Program-made: the position numbers and the translations under genes
Source: Gammaproteobacteria bacterium
GTDB taxonomy: Bacteria > Pseudomonadota > Gammaproteobacteria > Pseudomonadales > Pseudohongiellaceae
DNA length: 53,239 bases
Direction of reading: 5' to 3'
Assembly: GCA_029242705.1 (NCBI GenBank)
Contig: JAQWTK010000033.1
Location: forward strand, 1-53,239
Shown here: in pieces, positions 35,169 through 44,156 of the stretch
Layout of the letters: the number at the start of each line of letters is the position of its first letter
Numbering within the stretch: the stretch's first letter is position 1
The notes under the pieces: model-generated
Databases searched by the model: none
What the model was told of the DNA's origin: nothing
The model's input: only the letters and a program-made list of their open reading frames with translations

Positions 35169-35954
35169 ATGAAATACTTAGATAAAAATCTTGCAAAGCT
35201 TTTTAAAGATAAAGATCCATATAAATTGTTAGAGGAGATAGAAGGAAATATTTATCGGGAAGTAAAGACTCGTAAAACTTTTCAGTTTGAATTTAATGGT
35301 AAAAGTTATTTTGCAAAGTTACATGGTAGCACTGGGTGGTCCGAAATAATAAAAAATATTCTTCAGTTCAAACGCCCTGTAATAGGCGCTAGAAATGAAT
35401 GGGAGGCGATTAATAAGTTAATCGAGAAATCTATAGCTACGATGAAAATCGTAGCCTACGATGAGCGTGGCTTTAATCCCGCTAAACGAAAGTCTTTTAT
35501 AGTTACGGAAGAATTACAAGAGACCATCAGCTTGGAGAATTATTGTTTAAATTGGAAAAGTGAGGGAGTTAGTATTGAAATTCGAAAGAAGCTTATTCAA
35601 CAAGTAGCGACTATAGCTAGTAGATTACACGCTAATGGGATCTGTCATCGGGATTTTTATCTTTGTCATTTTCTACTCCATAAAAATTATAAGCCATTTC
35701 CAAAATTATTTTTAATAGATTTACACCGGGCTTTAATCCAAAAAATAACGCCTGAAAGGTGGGTAGTAAAGGATATTTCTGGGTTGTATTACTCTGCTAT
35801 GATGATAGGGCTTTCAAAAAGAGACCTTCTTAGGTTTGTCATATATTACGGCCAGAGAAATAATAGGTTCTCTATACGCGATAATAAAAAATTCTGGATG
35901 AAAGTAGAACGTAGAGCGACAACTATGTTTAAAAAACTAGGGCCAGCCAGGTAG
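35169..35954 (+). CDS. waaP: LPS core heptose(I) kinase WaaP
   Basis: 261 aa (E. coli 265). WaaP phosphorylates heptose I; the phosphate is important for outer-membrane stability. The kinase-like fold shows SYFAKLHGSTGWSEIIKN (N-lobe Lys region), IVTEELQETISLENY, and HANGICHRDFYLCHFLL with LFLIDLHRAL, the catalytic HRDFYxxH and the metal-binding D motif of this family. AGAGAAG before the ATG is the ribosome-binding site. Lies between waaG and a double kinase-like gene, 4 bases before the latter's GTG. Confidence 0.95.
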   Translation: MKYLDKNLAKLFKDKDPYKLLEEIEGNIYREVKTRKTFQFEFNGKSYFAKLHGSTGWSEIIKNILQFKRPVIGARNEWEAINKLIEKSIATMKIVAYDERGFNPAKRKSFIVTEELQETISLENYCLNWKSEGVSIEIRKKLIQQVATIASRLHANGICHRDFYLCHFLLHKNYKPFPKLFLIDLHRALIQKITPERWVVKDISGLYYSAMMIGLSKRDLLRFVIYYGQRNNRFSIRDNKKFWMKVERRATTMFKKLGPAR

Positions 35955-35958
35955 ATTA

Positions 35959-37407
35959 GTGGTCGATTTAACTACTCAAGATTTATTAAAGATGGAGAGG
36001 AAGGTACCTGAGTCTTTTTCTATAAAAGTCGGAAATTCGGGTTCGGAAGAACGAATTCAAATTACTAAGATACTCCGTCTTGTGCCAGGGAAACGGCTTA
36101 CAGCGAAATGCCTTTGGCGTGGGAAAACAGCAGCCGTTAAACTCTTCTACCACCCAAAGCGATGGAGGAGACATCACCTAAAAGATGCGCATGGCATTTC
36201 GGTATTGTTGGATAGAGATATACTCTCTCCTTCAATATTGGAAAATACATATACGGCAGATAATCAGGGCGGCGTCTTGATTACAGAATATCTTGAACAG
36301 GGTGATACGTTAAATTGTCGCTTACTGAAGACGAAAGACGAAAGTGAAAAGTACCAGATTGTAAAATTAGCGGTTTTGTCCATCGCCGATTGTCATAAAA
36401 AGGGAGTTTGGCAGCCAGATATTCATCTCAATAATTTCTTTATATCTAATAGTTTAATTTATTTTTTAGATGGCGGTGATATCAAAGCAGATAACACTGC
36501 GCTTCGAGAGGAAATCGTAGTAGCTAATCTCGCACTTTTTTTCGCGCAATTGAATATCTCTTCTGATAAACATGTTTATTCCCTCTTAGATAATTATGAG
36601 GAAAGAATTGAAACGTTATCTGAACCTGCACGCGCGACTTTTTTTAGTAAGATAAAAACTGCAAGAATTAAACGACTAAAAAACTTAGATAGGAAATTAT
36701 ATCGATCTACAACAGCCAATGGAAATTTAAAAGAATATGATAGGTTTGTAGTACATGATAGGAAATTACAATCGGCAGAAGTAAGAACTTTAGTTTATGA
36801 CCCAGAGAAATATACTCAGGAGGGGATAATAATAAAAGCTGGTAATGCGTCTACCGTTACGGAGATATCTTTCAACAATATTCAATGCGTTCTAAAGAGA
36901 TATAACGTAAAAACAATATGGCATAGCTTAAAATATCTTTTTAAAGCTAGCAGAGCTTCACGGAGTTGGCGCAATGCATTCATGTTAAATATGATTGGTA
37001 TTAATACCCCTCATCCATATTTATTTTATGAAGAAAGAAGTTTTTGGATTTTAAGACGCCGTGCGTTTTTTCTCAGTGAGAAAATACCTGCCCCTCACCT
37101 TCTTGATCTCATGCTTGATAGTGAATTTAGAGCTTCTGAAATAAAAAACATAATTGCATCTTTTAAAGAGTTTTTTAAAATAATGGTTTACTACCAAGTT
37201 AGCCACGGTGATATGAAGGCTACAAATTTTATATTCTATAAGAAAAAATTATTTGTATTAGATTTGGATGCGATGAAGCGCTATCGAAATCCTGATGTTT
37301 ATAGAAAGGCAATTCTGAAAGATCTGGGCAGATTTATGAAGAACTGGCAAGGGAAAATATTTGAACCGGAGTTTGGGAAACTGGTTAAAAGTATTGAAAT
37401 ACCATAG
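35959..37407 (+). CDS. double kinase-like LPS core protein (lipopolysaccharide kinase/InaA type)
   Basis: 482 aa from a GTG start; AGGTAG lies 5 bases ahead, and the first internal Met (codon 12) is a fallback. The protein seems to contain two kinase-like halves. The first (about 35-230) has KTAAVKLFYHPKRWRRH and WQPDIHLNNFFISNSLIYF with LDGGDI: the catalytic Asp is present, but the D of DFG is replaced in context. The second (about 280-470) has VSHGDMKATNFIFYKKKLFV and DLDAM, an intact-looking active site. The gene order waaP, this gene, carbamoyltransferase resembles Pseudomonas PA5009-PA5005, where similar kinase-like proteins act on core heptoses. Which half is active is unknown. Confidence 0.8.
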   Translation: MVDLTTQDLLKMERKVPESFSIKVGNSGSEERIQITKILRLVPGKRLTAKCLWRGKTAAVKLFYHPKRWRRHHLKDAHGISVLLDRDILSPSILENTYTADNQGGVLITEYLEQGDTLNCRLLKTKDESEKYQIVKLAVLSIADCHKKGVWQPDIHLNNFFISNSLIYFLDGGDIKADNTALREEIVVANLALFFAQLNISSDKHVYSLLDNYEERIETLSEPARATFFSKIKTARIKRLKNLDRKLYRSTTANGNLKEYDRFVVHDRKLQSAEVRTLVYDPEKYTQEGIIIKAGNASTVTEISFNNIQCVLKRYNVKTIWHSLKYLFKASRASRSWRNAFMLNMIGINTPHPYLFYEERSFWILRRRAFFLSEKIPAPHLLDLMLDSEFRASEIKNIIASFKEFFKIMVYYQVSHGDMKATNFIFYKKKLFVLDLDAMKRYRNPDVYRKAILKDLGRFMKNWQGKIFEPEFGKLVKSIEIP

Positions 37408-37420
37408 TGGTTGAATATTA

Positions 37421-39169
37421 ATGACAACTGTAACGTTAGGGCTATCAGGGGCTGTGGGTCACGACCCGGCTGCGGCAATATTTATTGATGGAAAACTTGT
37501 AGCAGCTATTGAAGAAGAACGCCTAATAAGAAAAAAGCATGCTAAAAGTGAGCTTCCTTATAATGCGGCTGTTCAATGTATGCAAATAGCTGGTGTGCGT
37601 GGTTCGGATGTAAATTATATTGCAGTGCCTTATGCGCCCATTTCTTTATTCAGTAAAGCGCGGTGGCACTATGCTTATCGACATTGGTATGCACCTGATA
37701 GAGCTATTGACAGCATTTTTAATGGAAATAGGCGTTATAAACGTTATCTAAGTCAATTAAAGGAGTTAAGCGAGCGGTTACTCATATCCGGAATAGAGGA
37801 AAAACTTATACCTGTCCAACACCAACTTGCTCACGCGAGCACTAGTTATCATCTTAACGAAAGTGATGAAAAAACAGCTATCTTTTGTATTGATTCAAAA
37901 GGTGAATATTCGAATATATTCCTTGGCTATGGAGAAAAGGGGAAGATTGTAAAAATTAAGGAATTTTACAATCCGGATTCACTTTGTGGCATGTATGCTG
38001 CGTTAACTGATTATCTTGGTTTTGAAACAATAGATGGAGAATTCAAAGTTATGGGTCTGGCGCCTTTTGGGGATCCGAAAAAATATGATTTCTCTTCACT
38101 TGCATATTTTGATGGCAAAAATTTTCGAGTTAATAATAAACTAATAAGTACTATTGGCTTTAGGCGTTACAAAGCAAAATCAAAAGGCCATTACTTTAGC
38201 AAAGAATTGATTAAAATGTTGGGACCAAGGCGAGTTGGTGATTTGCTCAAAGATCCTTATGTGCATTACGCTGCCGCGATTCAGAATCTCTACGAAGAAT
38301 TTTCGGCAACTCTAGTAAAACATTATTTGGGGGACATCTTACGAGAAACCGGCAGATTAGCAATATCGGGGACTGGCTCAATGAACATTTGTCTAAATCG
38401 AAAATTAATCTCAATGCCAGAAGTAAAAAGTTATAGCGTTCATCCAGCTTGTTCTGACGCTGGCACCGCTATTGGTGCTGCTTCTTATGCCTTGCGAAAC
38501 AAAGGCTTTAATATAGAACCAATAAGAAACATGTATTTCGGCCCAGAGTATAGCAGCGACCAGTGTATTAATGCGTGCTTGTTACATCGAGAAAAACCAA
38601 ACTGGGAGATAATTCCTGCTCCTCATGAAAAAGCAGCAGAGCTGTTAGCTAATGGACAACTAGTCGCATGGTTTAAAGGGCGAATGGAGTTTGGAGTGAG
38701 AGCGCTGGGCAACCGCTCTATTCTGGCGAACCCAAATCAAAAAGGAATTACTAATATCATTAATCAGCAGGTTAAATTCCGAGAGCATCAAAGGCGTTTT
38801 TCTCCAAGTATTCTCGACTCCGTCGCAAAGGACTTCTTACCAAAAGAATGTCAAGACCAGTTTATGTCTATGAGCTCACCTGTCAGCCCGCGCTGGAGTG
38901 AAAAGTATCCTGAGGTTATATATGAGGATGGGACGACTCGAGCTCAAGTTGTAACAAAGGAAGAAAATGAAGACCTATATAAACTTCTGTCTCACTTTCT
39001 AGACGCAACGGGCCATGGAATAATTATTAATACATCATTGAGTCGCCCTGGTGAAGCCTTGGCCTGTTCCCCCGAAGATGCTTTGAATGTATTTATGGGT
39101 ACAGATTTGAACTATATGATTCTTGAAAATATCTTAGTCACGAAGCGGCAAGATATTTCTACCTGGTAG
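37421..39169 (+). CDS. carbamoyltransferase (NodU/CmcH family), probably LPS core
   Basis: 582 aa. N-terminal ASKHA-type domain: TLGLSGAVGHDPAAAIFIDG, AAIEEERLIRKKH, VPVQHQLAHASTSYHL with metal-binding His residues, IFCIDSKGEYSNIFLG. C-terminal domain: AISGTGSMNICLNRKLI, LVAWFKGRMEFGVRALGNRS (strong family signature), RFSPSIL and IINTSLSRPGEALACSPEDA. These enzymes move a carbamoyl group from carbamoyl phosphate to a sugar hydroxyl. In Pseudomonas a homologue next to the same kinase genes O-carbamoylates heptose II; the same role here is inferred from gene order. It overlaps the convergent gene at 39159 by 11 bases. Confidence 0.87.
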   Translation: MTTVTLGLSGAVGHDPAAAIFIDGKLVAAIEEERLIRKKHAKSELPYNAAVQCMQIAGVRGSDVNYIAVPYAPISLFSKARWHYAYRHWYAPDRAIDSIFNGNRRYKRYLSQLKELSERLLISGIEEKLIPVQHQLAHASTSYHLNESDEKTAIFCIDSKGEYSNIFLGYGEKGKIVKIKEFYNPDSLCGMYAALTDYLGFETIDGEFKVMGLAPFGDPKKYDFSSLAYFDGKNFRVNNKLISTIGFRRYKAKSKGHYFSKELIKMLGPRRVGDLLKDPYVHYAAAIQNLYEEFSATLVKHYLGDILRETGRLAISGTGSMNICLNRKLISMPEVKSYSVHPACSDAGTAIGAASYALRNKGFNIEPIRNMYFGPEYSSDQCINACLLHREKPNWEIIPAPHEKAAELLANGQLVAWFKGRMEFGVRALGNRSILANPNQKGITNIINQQVKFREHQRRFSPSILDSVAKDFLPKECQDQFMSMSSPVSPRWSEKYPEVIYEDGTTRAQVVTKEENEDLYKLLSHFLDATGHGIIINTSLSRPGEALACSPEDALNVFMGTDLNYMILENILVTKRQDISTW

Positions 39170-40682
39170 GAGTTTTAGGAGCAAGACGTTGGTATACTGC
39201 AAGACGTTGGTCTTCTTCGCTTGGAAAGACCGCCACTAGCCTAATAATTGAACTTATTTCTTTGCTAGTTACTAATTTAACCATTTCATAGTGCATCTCT
39301 ATAGCTATAAAATCTCCAGTTTTTGTGTTGATTATGTCCTGTTTTGAAACGAAACGTCCTATTTGGTCGTAGTCGTCAATCTTCTCGCTTCGGTATGCAA
39401 TAGTTTGATTATTAGTAACTAATCCAGCATTTGGATTGCTTTGCGTTGCTAACCATTGGGCAGATTCAACAACAAAATCTTTCGAAGTTCCAAAGCTTAT
39501 AAAAGAATCAAAAGCACAATATCCAAAAAACAAAATAAGTACCCGCATGCTAATATTTCGATATGGCGAACTTTCTACTAGGCTAGTAATACGATCCAGA
39601 ATTAGTGGTACAAACAGAGCTAATAAAAGGCAGAACAACATGGTATAGCGTGTCGAAACATATCGAGTTATTAGAATAAAAGCAAAAGCTATTCCTAAAT
39701 TAGCCATTAAGAAAAATACTATTGGGAGATATTTCTCGCGCTCTATTTTAATTAATCTCTTAAACGCTCCTAAGAGTAATATCCAAAAAAACGGCCCGCC
39801 GATTCCTTCAAAGAGCTTAACAATTAATATTGTAAATAAACCGGATAGTAAAAATAATGCAAAATAAGGTTCAGAGTAGGAATTCGCATATTCTCCAAAA
39901 ATTTCTGAACTTATAACAGAGTTATTACTGACATAGGGAGCTAAGTTGATATTGATGAAAGAGCCATACACCGACAGAAAGTCGGAAAGTAATATAACAA
40001 TATTTAATCCTATGACAGCAAGTACAAAGACTACCAAGCCTATCAAAGTAACGCCTATACCCCAACTTAATAGCAGATTCTTATATCGTTTGCGTATGGT
40101 ATAAAATCTATCAAATAGCAAAACTAGCGGAATAGAAAATAAATAGATTATCGCTTCTGGCCGAAAAAAAGACGCAAAAACTAAAGAAATGTTAAAGAGG
40201 AATAAATTTCTAAATTGGTGTAATTTTGTATAAAGTAGAAAGTGCCATAAAGAAAAAAATGAAAGTGCCCATAAGGCAATATCACGAATAATTTCATACC
40301 TAAATTCATTTAATGGTGGATACAAAAGGATACAGACCGCGGCGAGAAGTGACGCGTTTTTTGAGGAGCTAAGCAGGTTAACAATACTTATAAATGAATA
40401 AACTAATAGAGCATAAAATATTGAGTTAATTAAGTGAGCGGCGTTAAATAAATCCAAACCGAGTTTGCTGATCAGCGCGATAAGTAGAGAATATCCAGCC
40501 CATGTATAGTGCTGTATGGCAGCGTTAATACCCTCGTTTAAAAAAATCTCCGCAGTTCTGACGTAAGTATAAGCATCATCATTCGGCAGTATAGTGAGGG
40601 CAGAAGTAAACAACGAGACAAGCAAACTTAGACCGACAGCGGCAACTCTAATATCAATTTCCTGTAATATATTCTTATTCAA
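39159..40682 (-). CDS. multi-pass membrane protein, GT-C glycosyltransferase-like
   Basis: 507 aa with about 11 hydrophobic segments. The first large loop after TM1 carries LPNDDAYTYVRTAEIFL, an acidic pair in the position of the GT-C catalytic Asp (ArnT/PMT-type, GT39/GT83). The middle has WALSFFSLWHFLLYTKLHQF and SFFRPEAIIYLFSIPLV, seen in ArnT-like dolichyl- or undecaprenyl-sugar-using enzymes. A C-terminal periplasmic segment (about 400-507) has AQWLATQSNPNAGLVTNNQT. A transfer of a lipid-linked sugar onto LPS core or lipid A is a fair guess; substrate unknown. 3' end overlaps the carbamoyltransferase; lpxL lies 40 bases upstream on the same strand. Confidence 0.7.
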   Translation of the reverse strand: MNKNILQEIDIRVAAVGLSLLVSLFTSALTILPNDDAYTYVRTAEIFLNEGINAAIQHYTWAGYSLLIALISKLGLDLFNAAHLINSIFYALLVYSFISIVNLLSSSKNASLLAAVCILLYPPLNEFRYEIIRDIALWALSFFSLWHFLLYTKLHQFRNLFLFNISLVFASFFRPEAIIYLFSIPLVLLFDRFYTIRKRYKNLLLSWGIGVTLIGLVVFVLAVIGLNIVILLSDFLSVYGSFININLAPYVSNNSVISSEIFGEYANSYSEPYFALFLLSGLFTILIVKLFEGIGGPFFWILLLGAFKRLIKIEREKYLPIVFFLMANLGIAFAFILITRYVSTRYTMLFCLLLALFVPLILDRITSLVESSPYRNISMRVLILFFGYCAFDSFISFGTSKDFVVESAQWLATQSNPNAGLVTNNQTIAYRSEKIDDYDQIGRFVSKQDIINTKTGDFIAIEMHYEMVKLVTSKEISSIIRLVAVFPSEEDQRLAVYQRLAPKTPTR

Positions 40683-40722
40683 TAGCTGTCCTCATAAGGG
40701 AAAGAGCCATAATTTAGTATGA

Positions 40723-41649
40723 TTAATACGGCCTCGCGGATTTTCCGCCAGTCTGGGTTTTAAAGCGCTTATGAAGCCAAAGATATTGATCTGGTTGTTT
40801 TCTAATCGCATTTTCTATTAATTTATTAATGGTAATAGCGTCTCTTTCCAGGTCTCCTATTGGATAATTTTCCAATTGCGGACTGAAATGTAAATGATAA
40901 CCTGAGTCGTCGTCATTGCGATAATGACTAAAGAAAATAACGGCCGAGTTATTAAAGCTTGCGAAACGACTCGTCGCTGTAATAGTAGCTGCTTCCACAC
41001 CAAAAAACGGGACAAATACTGAATGTTTGGGTCCATAGTCTTGGTCAGGGGCATACCATAAAATATGCCCTTCTTTTAGGCTGCGCATTGCACTCCGAAT
41101 ATCCTTTCGGTCGATGATCTTTGGATGATGTCTGGCTCTTCCGTTGTACATTGCGGCATCAAATAATGCATTTTTATTTGGGCGATATGTTACGTCCATT
41201 TCAAAGAATAACGTAGAGAGGAAAGCTCCGATTTCTATAGTGCTAAAATGAGCACAAATTAGCATAACCCCCTGCCCCTGCGCTATTGCCGAATTAACAT
41301 TTTCTAACCCTGATGTTGTTACCCGATCTAGGAAATCACGAGGTTGCCGATGCCACGCTATTGCAACCTCAATAAGTCCAATGCCATTCGAAATAAAGGT
41401 TTTTCTGATTAATTGCTTTAGTTGCGTATCGCTTAGCTTTGGATAACAAAGTCGCAGATTAACCTCACAAATGTGCCTTCGCTCTTGTGCGAAGTAGAGC
41501 ATTATCAGTCCTAATATTCGCCCTATTTTGATTTGTATAGGGAAAGGCAAATAAGCGACTAACCACATAACCCCCAGTGTGAGCCAGGTGGGCCAGTATT
41601 GTGATGACCAATAACTTCTAAGAGAACGACCTAGTTTGGAATGAACCAT
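40723..41649 (-). CDS. lpxL: lipid A late acyltransferase LpxL
   Basis: 308 aa (E. coli 306). It adds a secondary acyl chain to Kdo2-lipid IVA at the inner membrane. LPLAT features: an N-terminal TM (WLTLGVMWLVAYLPFPIQIK), the HX4E catalytic motif in LICAHFSTIEIGAFL, YRPNKNALFDAAMYNGRARH, LWYAPDQDYGPKHSVFVPFF (LpxL/LpxM block) and YLWLHKRFKTQ. LpxL rather than LpxM is chosen on overall pattern; the acyl chain is unknown. Divergent from hldE across a 288-base AT-rich gap without a recognised feature. Confidence 0.9.
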   Translation of the reverse strand: MVHSKLGRSLRSYWSSQYWPTWLTLGVMWLVAYLPFPIQIKIGRILGLIMLYFAQERRHICEVNLRLCYPKLSDTQLKQLIRKTFISNGIGLIEVAIAWHRQPRDFLDRVTTSGLENVNSAIAQGQGVMLICAHFSTIEIGAFLSTLFFEMDVTYRPNKNALFDAAMYNGRARHHPKIIDRKDIRSAMRSLKEGHILWYAPDQDYGPKHSVFVPFFGVEAATITATSRFASFNNSAVIFFSHYRNDDDSGYHLHFSPQLENYPIGDLERDAITINKLIENAIRKQPDQYLWLHKRFKTQTGGKSARPY

Positions 41650-41937
41650 TAACAGTTTTCTCGACTTCCGTAACAGGTAATGTTGGATTGTATCAGAAGT
41701 GTAAAAAATACAGATTACAAAAGAATCATCGGAAATAGAGTTAAAATACTGACTAATTACCCACTAATTTAGGAAAATGATCAGAAATTATGTGCATAAA
41801 TCCCAATAGTATAAAAATTACATCAGTTTTCGTAGAGTGGCTATAATAATCTGCCCATCGTTCCCATGTGTTATTATCGAGAATTAGGATTTTCACTCTA
41901 CAAATTAAGGCATAAATTGGTTGGCTGGAGAAAATTA

Positions 41938-43365
41938 ATGAAGCTTGAAATGCCTGAATTTCAAGAAGCACGGCTTTTAGTGATTGGAGATGTCATGTTA
42001 GATCGATATTGGCATGGTGCTGCATCAAGAGTGTCCCCGGAGGCTCCGGTACCGGTAGTACGAGTAGGTAATCGAGAAGACCGCCCCGGAGGTGCCGGAA
42101 ATGTCGCTTTGAATGTTGCGGCGCTTGGTTCTGCCGCGCATCTAATTGGCGTTGTAGGGAATGATGAGGAAGCCGAAGAGCTCCACTCTCGCCTCAGTGC
42201 CGCAGGTGTTTATTGTGATTTTCTTCATTCAGATGATAAGCCGACGGTTACAAAGCTGCGTGTTATTAGTCAGCACCAACAATTAATTCGGCTCGATTTT
42301 GAACAACTACTTGAACCAGCAGATGTGGAAGGCCTGCTAAAACAGGCAAGTATCCTTATTGACGACTCAGATGTGATGCTTCTATCGGATTATGGGAAAG
42401 GCGCTCTGCAAGATGTTGAGCAATTAATTAAGCTTGGGCGGAGTAAGAAAATCCCAATAGTTGTAGATCCTAAGGGCATTGATTTTAAAAAATATAAAGG
42501 TGCGACCTTGATGACACCAAATCTATCCGAATTTGAGGCTTTCGTTGGTAAAAGCGAAAATGAAGAAGAGTTTGTCGATAAAGGGTTAAAGTTATTGAGT
42601 GATCTTGCACTGGAAGCTTTATTAATAACTCGTGGAGAACACGGAATGACGCTGCTTCGACCAGATTCTCCTGAGCTTCATTTGCCAGCACGAGCGCAAG
42701 AAGTATTCGATGTGACAGGAGCAGGCGATACCGTGATTTCTGTTCTAGCTTCTGCAATAGCCGCGGGGGAGTCAATATCGGATGCGACTGCCTTAGCTAA
42801 TATTGCCGCCGGGTTAGTTGTTGGGAAGTTAGGTACTGCAGCAATCAGTGGCCCAGAATTAAGGCGAGCAGTTCTCGACGAGCAAAGTTCTGGCCGCGGT
42901 GTTATGACCGCACAACAACTTATTTTTGCGGTACAAGATGCAAAAGCACATGGAGAAAAGATCATCTTCACAAATGGTTGCTTTGATATTATTCATGCTG
43001 GGCATGTCGGCTATTTGACAGAGGCCAAGGACCTTGGAGATAGATTGATTGTTGCAATAAATAGTGATGAGTCTGTTCGGCGAATTAAAGGATCAGGTCG
43101 CCCAATTAATCCTGTTGAGAGAAGAATGGCCGTGTTGGGAGGTTTAGAGGCTGTAGATTGGGTAGTAAATTTTTCTGAAGATACACCTGAAGCTCTCCTA
43201 AAAGAATTGCAACCTGATATTTTAGTGAAAGGAGGGGATTATAATATTGAAGGTGTGGTAGGAGGCGACTATGTTAAATCGTATGGCGGTGAAGTTAAGG
43301 CGTTAGAGTTCTTGGATAATTGCTCAACATCTGCAATTGTTGAGAAAATGAAAGAAGTCCAGTAG
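41938..43365 (+). CDS. hldE: bifunctional D-glycero-beta-D-manno-heptose-7-phosphate kinase / heptose-1-phosphate adenylyltransferase
   Basis: 475 aa from the ATG at 41938, preceded by GGAG with 7-base spacing; this start gives KLEMPEFQEARLLVIGDVML, matching the E. coli N-terminus, while the in-frame ATG at 41866 adds 24 unrelated residues. The pfkB kinase domain (about 1-315) has GDVMLDRYWHGAASRVSPEA, RPGGAGNVALNVAALG and VFDVTGAGDTVISVL. The nucleotidyltransferase domain (about 335-475) has FTNGCFDIIHAGHVGYLTEA with the HxGH motif. It makes ADP-glycero-manno-heptose, the donor for WaaC and WaaF encoded 9 kb earlier. It is convergent with the aldo/keto reductase gene, 3 bases apart. Confidence 0.96.
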   Translation: MKLEMPEFQEARLLVIGDVMLDRYWHGAASRVSPEAPVPVVRVGNREDRPGGAGNVALNVAALGSAAHLIGVVGNDEEAEELHSRLSAAGVYCDFLHSDDKPTVTKLRVISQHQQLIRLDFEQLLEPADVEGLLKQASILIDDSDVMLLSDYGKGALQDVEQLIKLGRSKKIPIVVDPKGIDFKKYKGATLMTPNLSEFEAFVGKSENEEEFVDKGLKLLSDLALEALLITRGEHGMTLLRPDSPELHLPARAQEVFDVTGAGDTVISVLASAIAAGESISDATALANIAAGLVVGKLGTAAISGPELRRAVLDEQSSGRGVMTAQQLIFAVQDAKAHGEKIIFTNGCFDIIHAGHVGYLTEAKDLGDRLIVAINSDESVRRIKGSGRPINPVERRMAVLGGLEAVDWVVNFSEDTPEALLKELQPDILVKGGDYNIEGVVGGDYVKSYGGEVKALEFLDNCSTSAIVEKMKEVQ

Positions 43366-43368
43366 ACA

Positions 43369-44151
43369 TTATTTTTTCATCGATACTTGTATTGCGCTGG
43401 CAACATTTGACGCAAGATGATCACCGTTAATGGTGCCGAAGACAATACTAGTAACGCCGTCTTGATTAAGAGAAAAATCGAAGTTTCTTTCTAAATTTCT
43501 CCCGCAATCGTGTCCACTGTTTAATGCTTTTTTAATGATTACACCTTTATTTTTTTTAGATGCGTATTCTATTACCTCGATATTTTCATTATTGCCTGGA
43601 TTGTAAGTCACCATTACCGCATCTGTCAGATCGCTTGCCCTGATTCCGCCCTCTATGCTTTTTGTAGACATGCCTACTGCTCGTATTAAGCCCGCTTCTT
43701 TAAGTTGGATTAGAGTTTCTAAACAGTCTGTAGAGTCTATAATAGCGATATCATTGCCGTCGGAATGCACCAAGACTAAATCCAAATAATCTGTTTTCAA
43801 ACTTCTCAGACTCCGCTCGATACTATTTCTTACATGCTGTTTACTAAAATTAAAAAAAGACTTCCCAGTAACAAATTCTTCACCTACTTTAGTGCAAATT
43901 ACCCAATCTTGTCTTCGCGTTAGAAGTCGGCCGAGTTTTTGTTCGCTAGATCCATAGGCGGGAGCTGTATCCAGGAAATTGATTCCGAGCGATTGTGCTT
44001 GATCAAGCAAGCTCGAGATTGTATCGTCCGAGGGCAATTTAAAATTTTCTGGATACTTCACTTCCTGATTTCGACCAAATTTTACAGTACCTAATCCTAA
44101 GCATGAAACAATAATTCCGCTCTGACCCAGAGTACGTTTCTGTAAGACCAT
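43369..44151 (-). CDS. aldo/keto reductase family protein
   Basis: 260 aa, short for the family. N-terminal LGQSGIIVSCLGLGTVKFGR and LGINFLDTAPAYGSSEQKLG carry the catalytic Asp and Tyr of the (beta/alpha)8 barrel; VICTKVGEEF has the Lys, and LDLVLVHSDG the His. The C-terminal SIVFGTINGDHLASNVA is the cofactor-binding end. Substrate unknown. It is 5 bases downstream of the FAD oxidoreductase gene on the same strand; in Pseudomonas an aldo/keto reductase and an FAD oxidoreductase also sit together near waaA (PA4991-PA4992, from memory). Confidence 0.85.
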   Translation of the reverse strand: MVLQKRTLGQSGIIVSCLGLGTVKFGRNQEVKYPENFKLPSDDTISSLLDQAQSLGINFLDTAPAYGSSEQKLGRLLTRRQDWVICTKVGEEFVTGKSFFNFSKQHVRNSIERSLRSLKTDYLDLVLVHSDGNDIAIIDSTDCLETLIQLKEAGLIRAVGMSTKSIEGGIRASDLTDAVMVTYNPGNNENIEVIEYASKKNKGVIIKKALNSGHDCGRNLERNFDFSLNQDGVTSIVFGTINGDHLASNVASAIQVSMKK

Positions 44152-44156
44152 TTAAA

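Noticed and set aside
41866-41937. 24 extra N-terminal codons for hldE
   Set aside because: They have no counterpart in the family; the ATG at 41938 has a better ribosome-binding site and the canonical N-terminus.
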